A stretch of 64,000 bases of DNA from Lachnospiraceae bacterium (GTDB lineage: Bacteria; Bacillota; Clostridia; Lachnospirales; Lachnospiraceae), in contig JAFZUW010000051.1 of the NCBI GenBank assembly GCA_017618195.1, forward strand, positions 97,882 through 161,881, given 5' to 3'. Position 1 is the stretch's first letter; every line of letters starts with the position of its first letter. Made by a program: the position numbers and the translations under genes. Under the pieces are notes generated by a model, which did no database searches, was not told where the DNA came from, and saw only the letters and a list, made by a program, of their open reading frames with translations. This document shows, in pieces, positions 1-8,839 of the stretch.

Positions 1-126
1 GCGATTGACGGCACGAAGATCCGCAAGGGAGACCATTTTATCGTGCCTGCGGAATACGGCGCGTTTGAGCTGTCCGGGGCTCTTGAAATCATCCGGAGTT
101 CACCTTGTGAACTTATGGTGAAATAG
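1..126 (+). CDS. manA: C-terminal fragment, probable mannose-6-phosphate isomerase (class I)
   Basis: The first 126 bases are open in frame 1 and encode 41 residues ending at a TAG stop; the start lies outside the window. The tail contains a KKGD-like segment (RKGDHFIVPA) followed by ELSGALEII. This resembles the final cupin strands of class I phosphomannose isomerase, which interconverts mannose-6-P and fructose-6-P. No catalytic residues fall in this fragment, so the call rests on C-terminal similarity only. Another cupin-fold sugar enzyme is possible. A promoter for the next gene starts 12 bases after the stop, so the two are probably separate transcription units. Confidence 0.5.
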   Translation, partial: AIDGTKIRKGDHFIVPAEYGAFELSGALEIIRSSPCELMVK

Positions 127-137
127 TTGAAAAATGT

Positions 138-166
138 TTGAATTATTAACTGATTAATGATATAAT
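138..166 (+). promoter_or_regulatory. Promoter of fhs
   Basis: A sigma-A type promoter is visible: -35 TTGAAT at 138-143, a 17-base spacer, and a consensus -10 TATAAT at 161-166. It lies 81 bases before the fhs start codon. Confidence 0.8.
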
Positions 167-185
167 CAAAATTCGGTAGGTTTTT

Positions 186-216
186 GGGAAAATGACACCT
201 CAGATTGCATTTTCCC
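186..216 (+). promoter_or_regulatory. Hairpin in the fhs 5' leader
   Basis: GGGAAAATG (186-194) and CATTTTCCC (208-216) form a perfect 9-bp stem with a 13-base loop inside the leader, between the promoter and the Shine-Dalgarno. No U-run follows it, so it is not a standard terminator. It may stabilise the mRNA or bind a regulator; no known riboswitch is recognised. Confidence 0.45.
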
Positions 217-246
217 GAACCAGGAATAAGAAGGAGAGGTGTCTGC

Positions 247-1917
247 ATGAAGACGGATATTCAGATTGCACAGGAAGCGGTTATGCAGCCGATCGGAACG
301 GTGGCAGCCAAGCTCGGCATTACGGAAGAAGACCTTGAGTATTACGGCAAATACAAAGCAAAACTGTCGGATGATCTGTTAAAGCGGATTGAAGACCGTC
401 CGGACGGAAAGCTCGTACTCGTTACGGCAATCAACCCGACTCCCGCGGGAGAAGGAAAGACGACAACGACCGTCGGACTCGGCGAAGCACTCGGCCGCCT
501 CGGCAAGAAGTCGGTTATCGCGCTTCGTGAGCCGTCACTCGGACCGTGCTTCGGCGTAAAAGGCGGAGCAGCCGGCGGCGGATACGCGCAGGTTGTGCCG
601 ATGGAGGACCTGAACCTTCATTTTACCGGAGATTTCCACGCGATCACTTCCGCAAACAATCTTCTTGCGGCAGTCCTCGATAACCATATCATGCAGGGCA
701 ACACGCTCGGGATCGACCCGAACCAGGTTGTCTGGAAGCGCTGCCTCGACATGAACGACCGTGCGCTCAGAAACATCGTTATCGGTCTCGGAAAGAAGAC
801 CGACGGCGTAGTCCGTGAGGATCACTTCATCATCACGGTTGCTTCTGAGATCATGGCTATCCTTTGTCTTGCAAAGGACATGAAGGATCTGAAGGAAAGA
901 CTCGGAAAGATCATTGTTGCCTATACCTATGACGGCGAGCCCGTTACGGCGGCGCAGCTGCAGGCGGTTGGTTCGATGGCGGCTCTTTTAAAGGATGCGC
1001 TTCGTCCGAACCTGATCCAGACGATCGAGAATACGCCTGCGATCGTACACGGCGGTCCGTTCGCGAACATCGCACACGGCTGCAACAGCGTACGCGCGAC
1101 GAAGGCGGCTTTGAAGCTCTGCGATATCGTGATCACCGAAGCAGGTTTCGGTGCCGACCTCGGCGCGGAGAAATTCTTCGACATCAAATGCCGCAAGGCA
1201 GGCCTCAAGCCCGATGCGGTCGTACTGGTTGCAACGGTTCGCGCGCTCAAGTATAACGGCGGCGTTCCGAAGACTGAACTTGCCGCAGAGAATCTTGACG
1301 CTTTGAAGAAGGGTATCGTAAACCTCGAGAAGCATATCGAGAACCTGCAGGCTTACGGCGTTCCGGTTGTCGTTACGCTGAACCGTTTTACCGAAGATAC
1401 CGATGCGGAGCTTTCCTATGTCCGCAATTTCTGTGAGGAGCGCGGATGTGATTTCGCCCTTTCCGAAGTTTGGGCAAAGGGCGGCGAAGGCGGCATTGAG
1501 CTTGCCAACCGCGTTCTTAAGACGCTCGAAGAGAAGAAGAGCAGTTTCGCTCCGATCTATCCCGACGAGATGCCTCTTAAAGAGAAGATCGAAACCGTCT
1601 GCAGAAAGATCTACGGTGCCGACGGCGTGATATTTGACCCTGCCGCGGAGAAGATGCTTGCGAAACTAACCGATCTCGGTTTCGGAAATTTCCCGGTATG
1701 CATGGCCAAGACCCAGTATTCCCTTTCGGATGATCCCGCGAAGCTCGGACGTCCGACCGGTTATAACGTAACCGTAAGGGAGGTATATGTTTCCGCCGGA
1801 GCGGGCTTTGTGGTTGCGCTCACCGGCACGATCATGACGATGCCCGGACTTCCGAAACGTCCGGCTGCGGAGCGGATCGACGTAAGCGATGACGGCGTGA
1901 TCGACGGTTTGTTCTGA
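247..1917 (+). CDS. fhs: Formate-tetrahydrofolate ligase
   Basis: This cytoplasmic enzyme makes 10-formyl-THF from formate, THF and ATP. It feeds one-carbon units to purine, fMet and serine/glycine metabolism, or to the methyl branch of the Wood-Ljungdahl pathway. The protein is 556 residues, the usual family length, and shows the family P-loop ([11 protein letters not shown], about residue 65) and a typical N-terminus (DIQIAQEA). An in-frame ATG at 205 exists, but the ATG at 247 is preceded by AAGGAGAGG at proper distance and gives the standard N-terminus, so 247 is chosen. It appears monocistronic from the promoter at 138. The 5-formyl-THF cyclo-ligase at 50978 belongs to the same folate network. 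No fold/fchA genes are adjacent. Confidence 0.97.
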   Translation: MKTDIQIAQEAVMQPIGTVAAKLGITEEDLEYYGKYKAKLSDDLLKRIEDRPDGKLVLVTAINPTPAGEGKTTTTVGLGEALGRLGKKSVIALREPSLGPCFGVKGGAAGGGYAQVVPMEDLNLHFTGDFHAITSANNLLAAVLDNHIMQGNTLGIDPNQVVWKRCLDMNDRALRNIVIGLGKKTDGVVREDHFIITVASEIMAILCLAKDMKDLKERLGKIIVAYTYDGEPVTAAQLQAVGSMAALLKDALRPNLIQTIENTPAIVHGGPFANIAHGCNSVRATKAALKLCDIVITEAGFGADLGAEKFFDIKCRKAGLKPDAVVLVATVRALKYNGGVPKTELAAENLDALKKGIVNLEKHIENLQAYGVPVVVTLNRFTEDTDAELSYVRNFCEERGCDFALSEVWAKGGEGGIELANRVLKTLEEKKSSFAPIYPDEMPLKEKIETVCRKIYGADGVIFDPAAEKMLAKLTDLGFGNFPVCMAKTQYSLSDDPAKLGRPTGYNVTVREVYVSAGAGFVVALTGTIMTMPGLPKRPAAERIDVSDDGVIDGLF

Positions 1918-1951
1918 TCAGTCGCATCCGACATTCTATTCAGTTACTTTG

Positions 1952-1975
1952 CGCCGGGCGAGTTTCTGCCCGGCG
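1952..1975 (+). terminator. Possible weak terminator or attenuating hairpin after fhs
   Basis: CGCCGGGC (1952-1959) pairs with GCCCGGCG (1968-1975) around an 8-base loop. It is followed by TAATATAAGG rather than a U-run, so termination would be inefficient. It sits directly before the Shine-Dalgarno of the exporter operon. No clear promoter is visible between fhs and that operon, so read-through from fhs is possible. Confidence 0.35.
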
Positions 1976-1993
1976 TAATATAAGGAGGGCATA

Positions 1994-3070
1994 ATGAAGA
2001 GAAAGAAACTGCTTTGTTTGCTTGTTTCCGCAGTGCTGCTGACCGGGTGCGGTCTGCTGCCGCAGGAGGAAAAGGCACGCAAGGCGCCGGTTAACAAGAC
2101 TACGGTTGACACGCAGTATTTTACGACTGCAACCGTGGCCCGGGGGGATGTTGCAAGATGCTATACCCTTGTGTGCAATTACGGTAAGCAGGAGGTTGAG
2201 AATCTCGCATTCAATCTGCCGAATGAACTTCTGGTAGGTCTTTATGTCAAGCAGGGCGATCCGGTATACGAGGGACAGCTGCTTGCGGAGATTACGCTCG
2301 GCGAACTCGAGGATGAGATTGAGAGATGTGAGGAAACCTGCAAGCAGACCGATGAAGACCTGAAGTATTACACGCAGATGGTAAGCTTTGAGCAGGAACG
2401 CCAGAAACTCGCCAAGGACTGGGGCCGCAAATACGACACCGCCAAATTGGACGAACTTACGGCTAAGCGCGATGACCTTGCGGGGCAGAAGATCGTTGCG
2501 GACCTGAAGCTTAAGGAAGCAAACGAGAAGATGAAGGGACGCCGCTTGTACGCATCGTTCAACGGAATCGTCACATTTGTCCGCGAGATGCGTCCTTGGG
2601 AACGCACCAACACCAATACGTTCATTACCGTGGCGAGCAATGAGACGGGATTCCTTGCGACGATCGAGAACGAGAATCTCGACATGTTCAAGCAGGGCGA
2701 GGTTTACAGCATCGAAACCGAAACGGAGACAATTCCGTGCACGCTTTACGAGATCAAAGAGGACAGCCGGGTGAAAACGAAAAGCAGACTCGTATTTATC
2801 CCCACCGATCCGGAGCTTGAATTTGAGGGCGGAGAGAACGGAATCATTTCCATCGTGTTGGAAGATGCAAAGAACGTTATTTATATTCCGACCAATGCGC
2901 TCCGGAAGATCGGCGATAAGGATGCGGTTTACATTCTTGATAAAGACGGAATGCGCGACATCCGTTACGTGGAAGTCGGTTTGAGCGTGGAAGACAAGTT
3001 CTCTTCGGTTAACAACCGTACCGAGATCAAATCGGGTCTTTCCGAAGGCGATATCATTATCATTAAGTAA
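1994..3070 (+). CDS. Lipoprotein adaptor of a MacAB-like ABC system (HlyD/MacA fold)
   Basis: The product has 358 residues and starts with a lipoprotein signal: KRKK, a hydrophobic core, then a lipobox LLTGC with Cys about residue 19. After it come an N-terminal beta-barrel/lipoyl-like strand set (about 60-95), a charged helical hairpin (about 95-185, rich in E/K and probably a coiled coil), the second lipoyl half (about 190-215) and a C-terminal barrel ending SGLSEGDIIIIK, a usual end for MacA-type adaptors. AAGGAGG lies 5 bases before the ATG. It is the first gene of a cluster with 12 bases to the next. In a monoderm the adaptor would sit on the outer face of the membrane. The substrate is unknown; export of a peptide or envelope component is inferred. 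Confidence 0.85.
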   Translation: MKRKKLLCLLVSAVLLTGCGLLPQEEKARKAPVNKTTVDTQYFTTATVARGDVARCYTLVCNYGKQEVENLAFNLPNELLVGLYVKQGDPVYEGQLLAEITLGELEDEIERCEETCKQTDEDLKYYTQMVSFEQERQKLAKDWGRKYDTAKLDELTAKRDDLAGQKIVADLKLKEANEKMKGRRLYASFNGIVTFVREMRPWERTNTNTFITVASNETGFLATIENENLDMFKQGEVYSIETETETIPCTLYEIKEDSRVKTKSRLVFIPTDPELEFEGGENGIISIVLEDAKNVIYIPTNALRKIGDKDAVYILDKDGMRDIRYVEVGLSVEDKFSSVNNRTEIKSGLSEGDIIIIK

Positions 3071-3082
3071 GGAGACGGCAAA

Positions 3083-5257
3083 GTGAAAAAGTACAGTAAA
3101 CTTTTGGTTGTATTCCTGATTGCCGCTTTGCTGTTGCCGGGCTGTAAACAGGCGGAGACGGTTCCGGAACTCAGCAGTCCGATTGAGAATCCGGATGCCG
3201 TATTTGCCGCAAAGAGGATGGAATTAAAGACAACCTATATCAACGAGGGTTCGGTCTGCCCGGAAGTTACGGACATCAAGTTCGACTTCGATTCAAAAGT
3301 ATACGACGTGCAGGTCCGTACCGGTGACTTTGTTAAGGAAGGCGACCTTCTGTTCCGCCTGGATGAATCTCTTGAGATGCGCGTGAAAGAAGCGGAAGTG
3401 GAGCTCACGCTTCGCAAGAAGGATTACGAAGTTGCCCTGAAACAGCATAACGACCAGATCAAGAACATGAAGAACTTAAGAACCATGTTCGGAAACATGC
3501 AGGACTGGTACAATTACAATCTCTGGGACATCAACATCCGCGAAAACCAGGCGCAGTTCGATATCCGATACGAAAACGTATATCAGGACATCCTGAAGTT
3601 CGAGGATGAGTATCTGGAGCTCAAGGAACAGTATGAGAATTCCGTGATCACGGCTCCGTGCGACGGACAGATCGTATACATCTCCGTTGAGGATGATGAC
3701 GATATGTTCTTCGAAGACATGACCGTCGTTTCGATTGCGAAGCAGGATAAGAAACTGCTTTGCTGCAACCTGATCGAGAAAAAGGAATACGAGGCATACA
3801 CCGAAGTAAAAGCTTTGGTTAACGGCAAAGAATATCCGATCGAATATATTGAACCGGATGAGGAAGACATTTACGAGCGCAAGCTCCGCGGCCAGAAACT
3901 GTATTCCTATTTTAACGTTGAAGGTCTTCCGGATGATGTCGTATTCGGCGACTATGCACTGTTTTATTTAACCGTTTCGAGCGGAGAGGAAGTGCTTGCC
4001 GTTCCGAGCGAGGCGATTACGAAATCCGGAATGCAGTACTATGTTAAGGTTGTATCCGGAGACAAGCAGGGCCTTCGCCCCGTTACGCTCGGTTTCAGCA
4101 ATAAAAACTATACCGAGATCGCTTCCGGTCTCAGTGAGGGTGAGAATGTATTTGTCGCGAACAACCTTGGCCGTTACGGTATGAATTATGAGACCGTGAA
4201 TCTTACGTCCGGAAACTTTACCGAAGACGGAAGCGTTTATGTGGAACGCCGGTCCCTGAATCCCGAGCCGTTTTACAATGACTGTCCCGGTGAGATCATG
4301 GAACTTTATATTTCCAATTTCTCCCAGGTTTACGTTACGGCAGGACAGCCGCTTTATAAGATCAATCCGAAGATCAGCGAGGCTGACAAGGAAGAGGCCA
4401 AGCACCAGTATGAGATGGCGCAGACCAATTACACGAACCGTCTGAAGAATGACAAGAAGACTCTTGACGACCAGTTAAAGAAGATTAAAGAGATGAAGAA
4501 GGGCGTTGAGAGAGAACTTGCGCAGCTGAAGTACGACAAGGCCCTCGAGGAATACAATCAGTATAAGATCGACGGTCAGGAACTGATCGACAAATGGAAA
4601 GAACGCGTGGAAGCGTTCGAAGAGTGGGAGAAAGGAAGCTTTATCGTATATGCGGAAAAGGACGGCTTCTTAAGCTCCTTCTCCAGATATTCCGCCGGAA
4701 AGGAAGTCGGCGCGGACGAATACATGTGTGACTTCTATCCGCTCGAATCGCTCGTATTTATCGGTCAGGACGAATCCAGAACCGCCCGTTACGGCATGAA
4801 GGTTAACCTTGAGTTCCGTGTCGACGGCGAAATCATGTACAAAGAAGGAAGGGTTATTTCCGCTTACGACGTTCGTCCCGAGGAAGTCACTAACGCTACC
4901 TATGTATATGTGCAGATGAGCGACGACGATTACAAGGAAGTCATTTCACAGGCGCATGCCTTGTTTGAATACTGCAATGCTGAAAATGTCACCACGATCC
5001 CGACCGAACTGATCCTTCGGGATACGAGCAAGAAGGGAAGCTCCAAAGAGGAAACCGAGGAAGACGATGACGCTCCTTTTACGATAGGAGGCGACAATCT
5101 TTCCGAAGACGAGACCGACAAGGGCGTTCCTTACGTGTGGGTTTATGACGCAAACGGACAGATTGTAAAGCGCTATATAAAGATTGTACGATCGACAAGG
5201 GCCGCGACCTGGATCTGTGACGGACTCGACGCGAGCGACCGTATTGTCGTACATTAG
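3083..5257 (+). CDS. Tandem (double) adaptor lipoprotein of the ABC system
   Basis: The 724-residue lipoprotein (lipobox LLPGC, Cys about 21) starts at GTG with GGAG 7 bases upstream. It is about twice the normal adaptor length. Residues about 45-365 form one complete HlyD/MacA-like unit: lipoyl half, helical hairpin 105-195, second lipoyl half with ITAPCDGQIVYI, and barrel ending SGLSEGENVFV. Residues about 390-724 repeat the plan, with GEIMELYISN, a long E/K helical hairpin at 425-520, YAEKDGFLSS, and a final barrel ending GLDASDRIVVH. An acidic low-complexity insert (EETEEDDD) lies near 645. The second unit has diverged strongly. It sits between the single adaptor and the permease, whose start is 13 bases downstream of the stop. 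I infer intramolecular duplication and fusion of an adaptor. Confidence 0.82.
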   Translation: MKKYSKLLVVFLIAALLLPGCKQAETVPELSSPIENPDAVFAAKRMELKTTYINEGSVCPEVTDIKFDFDSKVYDVQVRTGDFVKEGDLLFRLDESLEMRVKEAEVELTLRKKDYEVALKQHNDQIKNMKNLRTMFGNMQDWYNYNLWDINIRENQAQFDIRYENVYQDILKFEDEYLELKEQYENSVITAPCDGQIVYISVEDDDDMFFEDMTVVSIAKQDKKLLCCNLIEKKEYEAYTEVKALVNGKEYPIEYIEPDEEDIYERKLRGQKLYSYFNVEGLPDDVVFGDYALFYLTVSSGEEVLAVPSEAITKSGMQYYVKVVSGDKQGLRPVTLGFSNKNYTEIASGLSEGENVFVANNLGRYGMNYETVNLTSGNFTEDGSVYVERRSLNPEPFYNDCPGEIMELYISNFSQVYVTAGQPLYKINPKISEADKEEAKHQYEMAQTNYTNRLKNDKKTLDDQLKKIKEMKKGVERELAQLKYDKALEEYNQYKIDGQELIDKWKERVEAFEEWEKGSFIVYAEKDGFLSSFSRYSAGKEVGADEYMCDFYPLESLVFIGQDESRTARYGMKVNLEFRVDGEIMYKEGRVISAYDVRPEEVTNATYVYVQMSDDDYKEVISQAHALFEYCNAENVTTIPTELILRDTSKKGSSKEETEEDDDAPFTIGGDNLSEDETDKGVPYVWVYDANGQIVKRYIKIVRSTRAATWICDGLDASDRIVVH

Positions 5258-5270
5258 GAGGATTGAGACC

Positions 5271-8123
5271 ATGCTACAGTTTATCGCACAGAAATTGCTG
5301 AACAAAAAATGGCTGATCCTCAGTATCGTAATCGGTAATATTTTGCTTGTCGCCATCGCGTCCTGCAACCCGATGTATACGAAGGCAGCCCTTCGCAAGA
5401 TGCTCACCAGTGAGATGGATACGTATCTGGAGGAGAAGAACCAGTACCCGGGAACCATCTACGTTGACGCATCTTTCGGTAACTCCACTTTGAAAGACAA
5501 GAGTTCCGCGTATTTTTCGGATTATACCAATGCTCTTGAAACCGTTAAGAACCTGTACGGCATCGATCCGATGCTTCAGGTCAGCTATATCGGCAACACC
5601 AATGAGCAGGAAGCAAAATTCGTTACTTCCCGCGGGAATTCCTCACAGAATTACATTAAGATCAAACTCGCTTCTCTGACGAATCTCGAAGACCATGTGG
5701 AAATGATTTCCGGACAGATGTACAGCAAAACTCCCGACGCTGACGGTGTTATTGATGTTATCGTTAACGAGCCGGTATATCTTTCTTCGACGATGGTTGT
5801 CGGGGAAATGCTTGACATGGAAGGATACCGTGATCTTGAGGGTAATCCGGTCCGTATCCGTATCGCCGGCGTATTCCGCGCAAAAGACAGTGAAGATCTT
5901 TACTGGACGAAGGCACCGCTTTCGTATGTCAGCGAATTCTTCATGGATCAGGATATCTTTACTTCGAAGTTTATTTCAAAAGAGAAGATTTCCGGTAATG
6001 TAACCTGCAGATGGTATACGCTTTTCGACTACGAAGCCATCACGACTGAACAGGTTGAGAAGATGATCGAAATCGATGACAAGCTGAGTTATGACTCTCT
6101 TGCAGGAAAGCTGACCAAGGTAAAATTCTATTACCATGACGTATTTACCGCTTTCGTCAAGAACTCGGGACGCGTGGTCAATACGATGTTCATCCTGCAG
6201 TGCCCGATCCTGATCCTGCTTGCCGTATTCATCTTCATGGTATCGAACCAGGTTATCTCGATTGAGCAGGGTGAGATTTCAATCTTAAAGAGCCGAGGCG
6301 TAAGCAAACGCCAGCTGCTGCTTACCTACTTTGTACAGTCCGTGATCCTTGCATTGATCGGCTTCATTATCGGTATTCCGTTCGGATATCTGCTTTGCCA
6401 TCTGTTCGGATCCACGAACGCTTTCCTTGAATTTGTCGGAAGAAAAGCAATGCATGTATCGATTACCGGAACTGCGCTTCTGTACGGTTTGATCGCAAGC
6501 GCGGCCGGCATCATCATCATGACGGTGCCCGTATTGAAATATGCTAAATTCACGATTGTTGAGCAGAAGGCCAACAAGCGTAAGAAGACGACGCCTCTTT
6601 GGCAGAGAGTCGGACTCGATTTTATCCTTCTCGGAATTTCGATTTACGGTTTTTACAATTTCAGCACGCAGAAGAAGCTTTTGATCGAAAAGGTAGCCAA
6701 GGGCGAAGCGCTTGATCCGATGCTGTTCCTTTCCGCATCCCTGTTTATCTTGAGCTGCGCAATCGTCTTCCTGCGGCTGATTCCGCTTCTTGCGGCTTTG
6801 ATATTCCGGATCGGACGTAAATACTGGAATCCTTCCGCTTATGCTTCCTTCCTCCAGATCATGCGTGATATCCGGAAGCAGAACTTTATCACGGTATTCC
6901 TTGTATTGACAATCGCGCTCGGTCTGTTCAACGCGAACATCGCACGTACGGTTAACAACAATGAGGAAATGCGCCTCCATTACGATACCGGTTCGGACAT
7001 CGTAATGCAGGAGCTCTGGCAGGACAACTCGACTGCGATTAAGCTCGGCTACAGCAAGACGCTTATGTACACGGAGCCCGATTATGCCCGTTATACGAAG
7101 CTGATGGAAGAGAATCCCGACAAGATCAAGGCTATGGCCAAGGTTCTTGTGGATACCGTCTCGGTCAACTACTCCGGAACCGTCGTTGATGATATCCGGA
7201 TGATGGCAATCAACACGAAGGATTTCGGTAATACGGCATGGCTTCCCGACGGAATGACGGAAGAGCACTGGTATACTTATCTGAATGCTCTTGCAGCCAA
7301 TCCCGAGGGCGCGATCGTATCCCGGAATTATGCGGACAAATACGATATTGAAATCGGCAGCAACATTTCCGTATACCGTAAGGATACTTCCGGAAAGACG
7401 CTCGGCCGCATGCCTTTGACGGTTGTTGCGATTATGGACATCTTCCCTTCGTACCAGAGCCGCGTGATGACGCTCGAAGAGGACGGAACGCAGAGTTATG
7501 CGGATCAGTATTTCATTGCCTGCAGTTTTTCCAACCAGACAAGATATTATCCGGTTTCGCCTTACCAGATTTGGATGAAGATCGACGGAAGCACGGATTT
7601 CCTGTATGACTGGATCGAGCAGAATGAGATCAATGTTTCCATGTTTGAGGATTATTCCTCCAAGGTCGTTTCGATGAAGAACGATCCTTATTTCCAGGTT
7701 ACGAACGGTATGCTGACGATTTCCTTTATCGTCGTTTTGGTACTCTGCGCGATCGGTTTCCTCATTTACTGGCTTACCAATATCCGCTCGAGAGAGCTGA
7801 TCTTCGGTATTTACCGTGCAATGGGTATGTCCATGGGTGAATTGATCCGCATGCTGATCAATGAGCATCTGTTCGGTTCGCTGATTCCGATCCTGTTCGG
7901 TGCGGGCATCGGCATACTTGCTTCGAAGATGTTTATTCCGCTGATCGAGATTGCATACTCGCCTGCGGAACAGACGCTTCCGACACGTATCTTCATTGAA
8001 ACGTCCGACATCGTACGGATCAGTGTTGTTGTCGGCATCATGCTCCTCGGATGTCTTACGGTTATCTCCGTACTGCTTTCGAAGATCAAGATCAACCAGG
8101 CGCTTAAGCTTGGAGAAGACTAA
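5271..8123 (+). CDS. ABC transporter permease, FtsX/MacB superfamily
   Basis: The 950-residue integral membrane protein has an N-terminal transmembrane helix (about 10-30) and a large extracytoplasmic region (about 40-300). Then come several membrane helices including an FtsX block (about 305-460, with QGEISILKSRGVSKRQL as coupling segment), another helix near 540-570, a second extracytoplasmic region (about 575-790), and a final FtsX block (about 800-950, with RSRELIFGIYRAMGMSMGE). Such two-FtsX permeases work with MacB/LolD-type ATPases by mechanotransmission rather than classic translocation. An upstream in-frame ATG at 5184 lies inside the previous gene; the ATG at 5271 has AGGAGG 9 bases before it and gives a proper signal-anchor N-terminus. 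The following ATPase starts 11 bases after the stop. Confidence 0.9.
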   Translation: MLQFIAQKLLNKKWLILSIVIGNILLVAIASCNPMYTKAALRKMLTSEMDTYLEEKNQYPGTIYVDASFGNSTLKDKSSAYFSDYTNALETVKNLYGIDPMLQVSYIGNTNEQEAKFVTSRGNSSQNYIKIKLASLTNLEDHVEMISGQMYSKTPDADGVIDVIVNEPVYLSSTMVVGEMLDMEGYRDLEGNPVRIRIAGVFRAKDSEDLYWTKAPLSYVSEFFMDQDIFTSKFISKEKISGNVTCRWYTLFDYEAITTEQVEKMIEIDDKLSYDSLAGKLTKVKFYYHDVFTAFVKNSGRVVNTMFILQCPILILLAVFIFMVSNQVISIEQGEISILKSRGVSKRQLLLTYFVQSVILALIGFIIGIPFGYLLCHLFGSTNAFLEFVGRKAMHVSITGTALLYGLIASAAGIIIMTVPVLKYAKFTIVEQKANKRKKTTPLWQRVGLDFILLGISIYGFYNFSTQKKLLIEKVAKGEALDPMLFLSASLFILSCAIVFLRLIPLLAALIFRIGRKYWNPSAYASFLQIMRDIRKQNFITVFLVLTIALGLFNANIARTVNNNEEMRLHYDTGSDIVMQELWQDNSTAIKLGYSKTLMYTEPDYARYTKLMEENPDKIKAMAKVLVDTVSVNYSGTVVDDIRMMAINTKDFGNTAWLPDGMTEEHWYTYLNALAANPEGAIVSRNYADKYDIEIGSNISVYRKDTSGKTLGRMPLTVVAIMDIFPSYQSRVMTLEEDGTQSYADQYFIACSFSNQTRYYPVSPYQIWMKIDGSTDFLYDWIEQNEINVSMFEDYSSKVVSMKNDPYFQVTNGMLTISFIVVLVLCAIGFLIYWLTNIRSRELIFGIYRAMGMSMGELIRMLINEHLFGSLIPILFGAGIGILASKMFIPLIEIAYSPAEQTLPTRIFIETSDIVRISVVVGIMLLGCLTVISVLLSKIKINQALKLGED

Positions 8124-8134
8124 GGAGGACGATG

Positions 8135-8839
8135 ATGGAAGAATTACTGCGTACAGAAGACGTGAAACGTTCCTTCCCCGTTGCGGGCGGCGATTTCTGG
8201 GCCTTAAGAGGCATCAGCATCACCGTTCCGAAGAACTCCCTGACAATCTTAAAGGGACGTTCCGGTTCGGGTAAGACGACGTTACTGAATATTATCGGAG
8301 CGCTTGATGCTCCGACAAGCGGAACGGTCGTATTTGACGGTCAGGACATCTCCAAGGCGTCCGACAAGGACCGTGAGATACTGAGACGGCGCGAGATCGG
8401 ATTTATCTTTCAGTCCGTTGCGCTGATCCCGGTTATGTCTGCTTACGAAAATGTGGAATATGCTTTGAGACTTGCCGGATATAAGGGCGATTACAAGGAA
8501 CGCGTTATGGAGTGCCTGAAGATGGTCGGTCTCAGCAAGCGTGCATCCCATATGCCGCAAGAACTGTCCGGCGGTGAGCAGCAGCGTGTCGCCATTGCAA
8601 GAGCAATCGCGCACAAGCCGAAGATCATCTTCGCCGATGAGCCTACCGGTGAGCTGGACTCCGCAACGAGCCTTCAGGTTATCGGTATCTTCAAAGAGCT
8701 GATCGCGAAAGAGGGAATCACATTTGTCATGACAACGCATGACCCGAAACTCATGGGCTACGGAGATGTTGTTTATGAAATCCTCGACGGCGAGGTGATT
8801 TCCACCATGATTAACAGCGAGGTGGCGGAACATGAGTAA
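8135..8839 (+). CDS. ABC transporter ATP-binding protein, LolD/MacB type
   Basis: The 234-residue nucleotide-binding subunit has Walker A (GRSGSGKTT, about residue 43), a Q-loop FQSVAL, the signature [14 protein letters not shown], Walker [14 protein letters not shown] and an H-loop TTHD. Length and motifs match ATPases that pair with FtsX-type permeases. Two ATGs are adjacent (8132, 8135); GGAGG at 8124-8128 is better spaced for 8135. The stop overlaps the start of the next ATPase gene by 8 bases, implying translational coupling. Two different ATPases in one operon suggest a heterodimeric motor under the single permease. Confidence 0.93.
   Translation: MEELLRTEDVKRSFPVAGGDFWALRGISITVPKNSLTILKGRSGSGKTTLLNIIGALDAPTSGTVVFDGQDISKASDKDREILRRREIGFIFQSVALIPVMSAYENVEYALRLAGYKGDYKERVMECLKMVGLSKRASHMPQELSGGEQQRVAIARAIAHKPKIIFADEPTGELDSATSLQVIGIFKELIAKEGITFVMTTHDPKLMGYGDVVYEILDGEVISTMINSEVAEHE

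Noticed and set aside
205-246. Longer start for fhs
   Set aside because: The extra 14 residues do not fit the family and the ribosome-binding site lies between the two ATGs.
6285-7868. 527-codon open frame on the minus strand
   Set aside because: It lies fully opposite the permease gene, has no recognisable domains or ribosome-binding site, and is rich in H/R/N, typical for the reverse of a membrane-protein gene.
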